Shown piece by piece: positions 14,386-19,029 of a stretch of DNA of 19,029 nucleotides; the first letter of the stretch is position 1, and each line of letters opens with the position of its first letter. A model generated the notes under the pieces. The model was not told where the DNA came from. It saw nothing but the letters and a program-made list of their open reading frames with translations, and did no database searches. The stretch is from NCBI GenBank assembly GCA_030592465.1, contig JAUVJB010000026.1, positions 1 to 19,029 on the forward strand, read 5' to 3'. The translations under genes were made by a program, and so were the position numbers. The DNA is from Bacteroidota bacterium (GTDB lineage Bacteria; Bacteroidota; Bacteroidia; Bacteroidales; B39-G9).

Positions 14386-16158
14386 ATGAATGTCGATGCA
14401 TTAATAGTAATAATTGTATTGATATTAATCTTAATATCACTCTACTTTAATTTAGTAGGTACAGCCTTTACTTTTTTAATAGCTGTTGCAATACTTGGTA
14501 TATTTGGAATATTAACGCCTATCGAAATATTAAGCGGTTTTTCAAATGAGCAAATAGCTGTAATTGTCATGCTTTTAATTCTTGGCGATGTTATTAGAAA
14601 ATCAACTGTAGTTGAATATTTTTTTAATAAATTCTTTAAAGGAGCAAACACTTACAATAGTTATATGCGACGTATGATGCTTGTTGTCGGTGTTTTTTCC
14701 GCATTTGTTAATAATACTCCTTTAGTTGCAATTATGATGCCTTATGTACACAATTGGAGCAAACGTCATAAAATTGCACCGTCAAAACTTTTGATACCCC
14801 TCTCCTATGCTGCTATATTAGGCGGTTCGTGTACTTTAATAGGAACATCAACAAACTTAATTGTAAGTGGTTTTGTTATTGATCAAAACATAATAAAAGG
14901 TTTAAAACCCTTAAATCTCTTCGACTTCGTTTATGTTGGACTGCCAATGTTAATTATTGGTTTTATTTATATTATTACTATAGGGAAAAAATTATTACCT
15001 TCCAATACCGACATATTATCTGAAGTAACAGATAATATTAGAAAATATATATTTGAAACTGAAGTAAGAAAAAATTCTCATCTAATAGGAAAAACAATTA
15101 AAGAGTCAGGTTTACTTACTTTAGAAGGATTATTTTTGTTTAAAGTCATCAGAAATGATTATAATATTCTTTCTACATCAAAAAAAACAAAGATTCAACA
15201 AGGCGATATATTTATTTTTTCAGGAGATAAAGATATAATTACAGATTTGGTAAATCAATATTCCGGACTTACTTTCCCACTTGTCGGGATGCTATCGAAA
15301 AAGAAACATACAGATATTATTGAAATTGTTATTTCTCACAATTCATCACTTATATCAAAAACAGCGAGAGAAATTAATTTTAGAAAAAGATATAATTCAG
15401 CAATTATTGCTATTCATAGAAATGGTGAAAGCATATCTCAAAAAATTGGAGATGTTCGTTTAAAAGCAGGCGATGTATTACTTTTATTGACTGGTAATGA
15501 GTTGATTAGCAAAGATATAGCACAAGATTTTTATTTTATCTCTAAAGTAAAAGAAATACGTAAACCTGAATTTTATAAAACATTTACCTTGATTGGAGGA
15601 ACAACATTGGCTATTTTAATAGCTGCATTAGGAATAGCACCACTTTTTGTTACATTGCTCCTGCTACTAATATTATTGTTTGGAATAAAAATTGCATCAC
15701 CAAAAGATATTCATAAAAATTTAGATTTTAATTTAATATTTATCATTGCTCTTTCGCTGGCATTTGGCACAGCAATGATAAAAACAGGAGTTGCCGGCTT
15801 AATAGCTGATTTTTTAATTAAAATTTTTATTCCTTTTGGTACATTAAGTATTTTGTTTGGTATTTACCTTGTAACAACATTTTTAGCTGCTTACATAACT
15901 AACAAAGCAGCTGTTGCAATAACTTTTCCAATATCGTTAACCATGGCATCTAACCTTAATCTTAACCCAATGCCTTTTATTTTAATTGTTGCTTTTGCTG
16001 CAGCAGCTAATTTTATGACTCCAATAGGATATCAAACAAACATAATGGTTTATGGCCCGGGCGGTTATAAATTTAAAGATTTCTTTAAAGTTGGCTTCCC
16101 TTTAACTATTATTTATATGATAGTTACAGTTCTTATTCTCTATTTTATGTATTTTTAA
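14386..16158 (+). CDS. SLC13 / divalent-anion symporter (DASS-type) permease with two RCK_C domains
   Basis: A 590-residue inner-membrane transporter. The N-terminal membrane half (about 1-200) includes FSAFVNNTPLVAIMMPYV (104-121) and GGSCTLIGTSTNLIVSG (146-162). The cytosolic insert 225-385 is two tandem RCK_C (TrkA_C) domains ending in GDIFIFSGDKD and GDVLLLLTGNE. The second membrane half (about 398-590) includes YITNKAAVAITFPI (503-516) and NFMTPIGYQTNIMVYGPGGYKF (542-563). The paired N-T-P/T-N motifs are the sodium and substrate sites in this family. Family members carry dicarboxylates, sulfate or other anions; the substrate is not readable here. The ATG at 14386 is 2 bp after the LysM gene's stop, so translation is probably coupled. 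Similar permeases with internal RCK_C pairs are widespread in Bacteroidota. Confidence 0.9.
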   Translation: MNVDALIVIIVLILILISLYFNLVGTAFTFLIAVAILGIFGILTPIEILSGFSNEQIAVIVMLLILGDVIRKSTVVEYFFNKFFKGANTYNSYMRRMMLVVGVFSAFVNNTPLVAIMMPYVHNWSKRHKIAPSKLLIPLSYAAILGGSCTLIGTSTNLIVSGFVIDQNIIKGLKPLNLFDFVYVGLPMLIIGFIYIITIGKKLLPSNTDILSEVTDNIRKYIFETEVRKNSHLIGKTIKESGLLTLEGLFLFKVIRNDYNILSTSKKTKIQQGDIFIFSGDKDIITDLVNQYSGLTFPLVGMLSKKKHTDIIEIVISHNSSLISKTAREINFRKRYNSAIIAIHRNGESISQKIGDVRLKAGDVLLLLTGNELISKDIAQDFYFISKVKEIRKPEFYKTFTLIGGTTLAILIAALGIAPLFVTLLLLLILLFGIKIASPKDIHKNLDFNLIFIIALSLAFGTAMIKTGVAGLIADFLIKIFIPFGTLSILFGIYLVTTFLAAYITNKAAVAITFPISLTMASNLNLNPMPFILIVAFAAAANFMTPIGYQTNIMVYGPGGYKFKDFFKVGFPLTIIYMIVTVLILYFMYF

Positions 16159-16240
16159 GTATAATATACTCTGCTTCGTAATAATTTTAGCTAATTTATA
16201 TACTATAAAACAATTATAATTTTAACATATAGCTATTAAT

Positions 16241-16335
16241 TGTCATTAGTAGTCATTGATTGTCATTAATTTATTGATTGTCTTAAATTGTCAATAAAAC
16301 TAAATGACAACAAATGACAGCGAAGCTAAATGACA
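16241..16335. repeat. inverted array of the 7-mer TGTCATT
   Basis: The left arm has TGTCATT at 16241 and 16261, AGTCATT at 16251, and degenerate forms TGTCTTA at 16279 and TGTCAAT at 16289. The right arm has AATGACA, the exact complement, at 16303, 16313 and 16329. Spacing within each arm is mostly 10 bases, about one helical turn. The two arms can pair into a long imperfect hairpin between convergent genes. It could be a bidirectional transcription end, a protein-binding array or a decayed repeat; sequence alone does not decide. Confidence 0.65.
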
Positions 16336-16351
16336 AATTATATTACGGCTC

Positions 16352-16370
16352 TACTGAGCTTGCCGAAGTA
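16352..16370. repeat. short dispersed repeat TACTGAGCTTGCCGAAGTA
   Basis: The 19-mer has complementary ends (TACT/AGTA) and matches the widely scattered bacterial intergenic word of the type ACTGAGCTTGTCGAAGT. Only this single copy is visible in the window. Recognition is from general knowledge of bacterial intergenic repeats. Confidence 0.4.
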
Positions 16371-16440
16371 CAAAATATAACCTCTCAAAGTATAGACAAA
16401 ATGGTTGCTTTTTTTTCAACAATATTATGGAGCAAATGCA

Positions 16441-16494
16441 AAAATCCACTATGAAAACTATCCGCCAGCTTACCGACTTTTCGCAGTGGACTCA
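16441..16494. mobile_element. 54-bp internally deleted MITE-like element with 4-bp target duplication
   Basis: The left end 16441-16470 aligns with 12013-12042, and the right end 16471-16494 aligns with 12131-12154. The 88 bp between them are missing, with GCT at both potential breakpoints. The right terminal repeat TTTTCGCAGTGGACTCA (16478-16494) is intact; the left one has decayed (AAAATCCACTATGAAAA). TGCA flanks both sides (16437-16440 and 16495-16498). It lies just downstream of the regulator's stop codon. Confidence 0.75.
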
Positions 16495-16505
16495 TGCATA
16501 AAAAC

Positions 16506-16973
16506 TTAATTGTTAAACTCAAAGGCAGTTTTATATTTTGTAGTATCCATAACAAATGAACTGAAGAATTGGTTAATATCACTAATTACAGAAAATTTAT
16601 TTATTATAAAATCCCTGTAATCGTCCATATCTTTAGTATATATTTTTAATAAAAAATCGGAATTACCCGATATGTAATAACATTCCATAACTTCCTGCAG
16701 ATTATTCACTTTTTCAATAAAATTATCAACAACAGTTTTATGATGTTTATTAAGCAATACTGAAATATAGATTATTAAACCTTTATCAATTTTTTTATTA
16801 TCGACTAATGCTACATACTTTTTAATGTATCCGTGTTTTTCAAGCTTTTTTATTCTCTCATAAATTGGTGTTTTTGACAGTCCTAACTTTGCCGATATTT
16901 CTTTAATTGTTATTCTTGCATCGTTTTGTAGAATGTTAATTAAATCATAATCTATCTTATCTAATTTTTTCAT
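16506..16973 (-). CDS. Lrp/AsnC-family transcriptional regulator
   Basis: A 155-residue DNA-binding regulator. The N-terminal winged helix-turn-helix (1-60) begins LDKIDYDLINILQNDARITIKEISAKLGLSKTPIYERIKKLE, the standard Lrp/AsnC pattern. A short hinge leads to the RAM (amino-acid sensing) domain at about 66-145, with YISGNSDFLLKIY in the usual ligand and assembly region. These proteins form octameric discs and switch genes of amino-acid metabolism when a free amino acid binds. The gene begins with ATG at 16973 and is divergent from the PLP-enzyme gene 479 bp away, so that enzyme and its own promoter are the natural targets, by analogy. The effector amino acid is not predictable. It ends immediately beside a MITE-like element. 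Confidence 0.93.
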   Translation of the reverse strand: MKKLDKIDYDLINILQNDARITIKEISAKLGLSKTPIYERIKKLEKHGYIKKYVALVDNKKIDKGLIIYISVLLNKHHKTVVDNFIEKVNNLQEVMECYYISGNSDFLLKIYTKDMDDYRDFIINKFSVISDINQFFSSFVMDTTKYKTAFEFNN

Positions 16974-17023
16974 CTGTTTATTTCTTAGTAGTTAGTAGAT
17001 TTTCAATTGTTTATATTTTTCAG

Positions 17024-17103
17024 AAAAAACTTTTCCAAAGTTTCAAACTTTGGAAAAGTTGAATAACACGTTGGGAAGTTCAACGGACGTTGAAAAGTTT
17101 TTT
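17024..17103 (+). repeat. palindromic repeat family B, copy 2
   Basis: AAAAAACTTTTC (17024-17035) and GAAAAGTTTTTT (17092-17103) are perfect 12-bp terminal inverted repeats. Inside, 17028-17060 is a 33-bp perfect palindrome built on AACTTTTCCAAAGTTT with a single central C. It continues into AGTTGAATAACACGTTG, matching the inverted copy at 4459-4497. Compared with that copy, it carries extra bases around GGAAGTTCAACGGACGTTG before the right end. Confidence 0.75.
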
Positions 17104-17118
17104 TTTCGCTTTACAGGG

Positions 17119-17256
17119 TAAGCCGCTAAGCGGTTACTCCATCAGCTGACGGAAAACTAAAAGTTGTAAACCTGCATATCTGCTTGTTACAAATCCGCTA
17201 AGCGGCTAAAAACGTTTTTAAGTCCGCCGCTTGGCGGACGTTGAAAAGTTTTTATT
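17119..17256. repeat. cluster of G+C-rich palindromes (CCGCTAAGCGG, CAGCTG and GTCCGCC types)
   Basis: CCGCTAAGCGG occurs twice (17123-17133 and 17195-17205). A CAGCTG-centred near-palindrome lies at 17138-17153. GTCCGCC (17222-17228) pairs with GGCGGAC (17233-17239) across a GCTT loop and is followed by GTTGAAAAGTTTTT, the same right end as family B. These are the same building blocks as in the MITE-like element at 12013-12154. Confidence 0.6.
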
Positions 17257-17298
17257 GGTTTATTATTCTGTTTCATAATACAAAAATACATTTTTTAA

Positions 17299-17358
17299 TT
17301 AATATTTCCTATTAATGATATTAAATTTAGAAATATTTTCTTAATATCAATTATATTA
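17299..17358 (+). promoter_or_regulatory. candidate Lrp-type operator region (AT-rich dyads)
   Basis: TTAATAT (17299-17305) and ATATTAA (17318-17324) form one dyad. TAATAT (17342-17347) and ATATTA (17353-17358) form a second about 40 bp further, just upstream of the -7 box. Lrp/AsnC proteins favour AT-rich, weakly palindromic, regularly spaced sites, and a gene for such a protein is divergent here. In such AT-rich DNA these dyads may also be chance. Confidence 0.3.
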
Positions 17359-17390
17359 CAAAATAATAGACTATAAATTGTAAAAATACT

Positions 17391-17399
17391 TACCTTTGC
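17391..17399 (+). promoter_or_regulatory. Bacteroidota-type -7 box for the PLP-enzyme gene
   Basis: TACCTTTGC is a full match to TAnnTTTGc, 53 bases before the ATG at 17453. The leader is A-rich with no Shine-Dalgarno, as is usual in this phylum. A TTG sits at 17378-17380, but at half the normal spacing for a -33 element, so the upstream element is unclear. Confidence 0.6.
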
Positions 17400-17452
17400 A
17401 TCTAAATTGAAAAATAATATTTTTAACATAATTTTTTTTAAAAACAAAAAAA

Positions 17453-18922
17453 ATGGCAAAAACAAAAGAACAAGTATTGGAAAATACTATTAAAAGATGT
17501 AGGGAAAGAAAAATGATTATCCCTACTTACAAACAAATGAGAAATCCTGAATTGATTCCTGATAAGATTAAAGCTGAATTGAAAAATATAGGTTTATGGG
17601 ACTTAAATTCACTTAATCTTTTCAGAATCACATGGAAAAACGAACCTGTAAAATTTGGCGGTGGTTTTGGAAATGTTAATTATATTGAATTACCACCTGA
17701 ATTAACAGGAGTAAAAGCAAGAATTATGGTTCTTGTCGGAAAATTTTTCCCAACAGGTGCTCATAAAGTAGGTGCAACATTTGGTCCATTAGTTGAGAAA
17801 TTAGTTAGCGGTACTTTTGACCCTACAACACAAAAAGCCTTATGGCCGTCAACCGGTAATTATTGTCGTGGTGGTGCTTACGACTCTTATCTTTTAGGCT
17901 GTGATTCAATAGCTGTGTTACCCGAACAAATGTCGCAAGAACGCTTTGACTGGCTTCACAAAGTAGGTGCAGAAGTATTTGCAACACCGGGCTGTGAGAG
18001 TAATGTAAAAGAAATTTACGACAAAGCTAAAGAGTTATTACATGAAAGAGGCGATGGTATTGTTAATCTTAATCAATTTAGTGAGATTGGTAATTCATTA
18101 TGGCATTATGCTGTTACAGGTCCTGCAATGGAAGAAGTATTTAATTCGGAAAAAAATGACAAGAGCCGCTTTAGTGCAATTTTCTTGACTCAAGGTTCAG
18201 CCGGAACTTTAGGTTGTGCCGATTATATTAGAGAAATGCATCCTCAGGTGAAAGTTTGTGCCGGAGAAGCATTACAGTGCCCTACTCTATTGTATAACGG
18301 TTACGGCGGTCATCGTATTGAAGGTATTGGCGACAAACATGTTCCTTGGATTCATAACTTAAAGAACATGGATATGGTTGCAGGTATTGATGACGAGCCC
18401 AACATGCACATTATGAGATTATTTAACGAGCCTGAAGGTAAAAAATTCTTAATTGAAGAAAAAGGTATTGACCCTGAATTAGTTAACAAACTTGAATTAT
18501 TAGGAATTTCATCAATAGCTAATGTAATGGGTGCTATTAAAATGGCTAAATATTACGAAATGAACGAAAACGATGTTGTATTTACTGTTGCTACAGATTC
18601 TATGGAGATGTACCAATCTCGTATGGTTGAAGAAGCTGAAAAACTTGGTGAATATACTGCTCGTAGAGCTGACGTTTGTTTTAATGCTGATTTAATGGGA
18701 TTAACCATCGATAATATGATTGAAATGACATATTACGAAAAAAGACGTATGCATAATCTTAAATATTTTACTTGGATTGAACAACAAGGCAAAACCATTG
18801 AAGAATTAAATGCTCAATGGTATGACGAAAATTATTGGAAAAATGAATACGCAAAAGTTGAAGAGTGGGACCAAGAAATTATGGAATTTAACGAAAGAAC
18901 CGGTGTGTTGAAGAATTTATAA
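17453..18922 (+). CDS. TrpB-like fold-type II PLP-dependent enzyme of unknown substrate
   Basis: A 489-residue cytosolic protein. FFPTGAHKVGATFGPLVEKL (98-117) places the PLP lysine at K105, in the same GAHK context as tryptophan synthase beta. STGNYCRGGAYDSYLLGC (133-150) corresponds to the substrate-carboxylate/asparagine loop of cysteine synthase and threonine dehydratase relatives. TQGSAGTLGCADYI (246-259) is the glycine-rich loop that would hold the PLP phosphate. EALQCPTLLYNGYGGHRIEG (272-291) and a roughly 100-residue C-terminal extension (about 390-489) are family-specific. Typical reactions of this fold are beta-replacement or elimination on serine, cysteine or threonine; the actual one is not determinable here. 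The divergent Lrp-type regulator suggests amino-acid control. Codon choice looks slightly less AT-biased than neighbours, hinting at higher expression. Confidence 0.8.
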   Translation: MAKTKEQVLENTIKRCRERKMIIPTYKQMRNPELIPDKIKAELKNIGLWDLNSLNLFRITWKNEPVKFGGGFGNVNYIELPPELTGVKARIMVLVGKFFPTGAHKVGATFGPLVEKLVSGTFDPTTQKALWPSTGNYCRGGAYDSYLLGCDSIAVLPEQMSQERFDWLHKVGAEVFATPGCESNVKEIYDKAKELLHERGDGIVNLNQFSEIGNSLWHYAVTGPAMEEVFNSEKNDKSRFSAIFLTQGSAGTLGCADYIREMHPQVKVCAGEALQCPTLLYNGYGGHRIEGIGDKHVPWIHNLKNMDMVAGIDDEPNMHIMRLFNEPEGKKFLIEEKGIDPELVNKLELLGISSIANVMGAIKMAKYYEMNENDVVFTVATDSMEMYQSRMVEEAEKLGEYTARRADVCFNADLMGLTIDNMIEMTYYEKRRMHNLKYFTWIEQQGKTIEELNAQWYDENYWKNEYAKVEEWDQEIMEFNERTGVLKNL

Positions 18923-18960
18923 GGGTATTAATTAGTGTTTGCACGAAAACGCCCATATTG

Positions 18961-19029
18961 TCATTTCGACTAAAAGGAGAAATCTCATAACATAGTGTAT
19001 ATAAGTTGAATGAGATTTCTTCTCCGCCA
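18961..19029. repeat. TCATTTCGA...AGAAATCTCA dispersed repeat, cut by the window end
   Basis: AGAAATCTCA (18978-18987) pairs with TGAGATTTCT (19011-19020), preceded by TCATTTCGAC and followed by TCTCCGCCA at the window's last base. Repeats of the form TCATTTCGA...GAGAAATCTCA...TGAGATTTCTC are common between genes in Bacteroidota and relatives. The distal end lies outside the window. It sits just after the PLP-enzyme stop. Confidence 0.6.

Larger units (their letters stand above)
16159..16505. other. 347-bp gap between convergent genes, packed with repeats
   Basis: It lies between the 3' ends of the permease (+) and the Lrp-type regulator (-). It contains the TGTCATT/AATGACA array (16241-16335), a short TACTGAGCTTGCCGAAGTA repeat (16352-16370) and a deleted MITE-like element (16441-16494). 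No credible gene is present. A short minus-strand frame at 16385-16582 overlaps the regulator in another frame and is not plausible. Confidence 0.6.
16974..17452. other. 479-bp divergent intergenic region between the Lrp regulator and PLP enzyme
   Basis: The regulator-proximal part (17024-17256) is repeat-derived. The enzyme-proximal 190 bp is unique, very AT-rich sequence with candidate operator dyads and a -7 box. No gene is visible. I found no TAnnTTTG match directly upstream of the regulator's ATG on the minus strand. Confidence 0.6.

Overview
The window looks like a chromosomal segment from an AT-rich member of the Bacteroidota (Bacteroidetes). Three things support this: the gene types (Bacteroidota-style LptD, an MCE protein with a single N-terminal anchor, a LysM plus PBP1-fold lipoprotein-activator-like protein), two good matches to the Bacteroidota -7 promoter box TAnnTTTG (12221 and 17391), and A-rich leaders without Shine-Dalgarno sequences. 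I find eleven genes that appear intact, no rRNA or tRNA, no CRISPR array, and no complete insertion sequence. Protein families were identified by reading motifs, not by database search.

Layout. 1-185: hairpin repeats at the left edge. 186-1304 (-): DUF2007-like domain fused to two universal-stress domains. 1305-1803: repeats only, including a 142-bp MITE-like element. 1804-3989 (-): a two-gene operon, an L-cysteine desulfidase/serine dehydratase-alpha family protein followed by a class IV aminotransferase. 4008-4909: 900 bp of degenerate palindromic repeats. 4910-10165: a cell-envelope cluster, with lptD (-) divergent from an N-acetylmuramoyl-L-alanine amidase and an MCE (MlaD-type) protein (+). 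10411-11835 (+): dnaA. 12287-16158 (+): a LysM/PBP1-fold protein almost touching an SLC13-type permease with two RCK_C domains. 16506-16973 (-): an Lrp/AsnC regulator. 17453-18922 (+): a TrpB-like fold-type II PLP enzyme, divergent from the regulator.

How the genes work together. The middle is envelope biogenesis: LPS insertion in the outer membrane, septal peptidoglycan cleavage, phospholipid trafficking, and a probable peptidoglycan-synthesis-associated LysM protein. The flanks are amino-acid metabolism: the desulfidase plus aminotransferase pair on the left, and the Lrp plus PLP enzyme pair on the right.

Most notable observations. (1) The amidase and the adjacent MCE protein end in clearly homologous SPOR-like domains (about 32 identities in 73 aligned residues by hand), an unusual tail for an MCE protein. 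(2) Three MITE-like elements (1438-1579, 12013-12154, 16441-16494) have TGAG...CTCA-type ends, and each is bounded by a different perfect 4-bp direct repeat (AGAA, TCAA, TGCA). The third is an 88-bp internal deletion of the second type. (3) A second palindrome family occurs in opposite orientations 12.5 kb apart. I see no convincing new defence or mobile gene system; the novelty is in the domain fusion and the intergenic repeat ecology.
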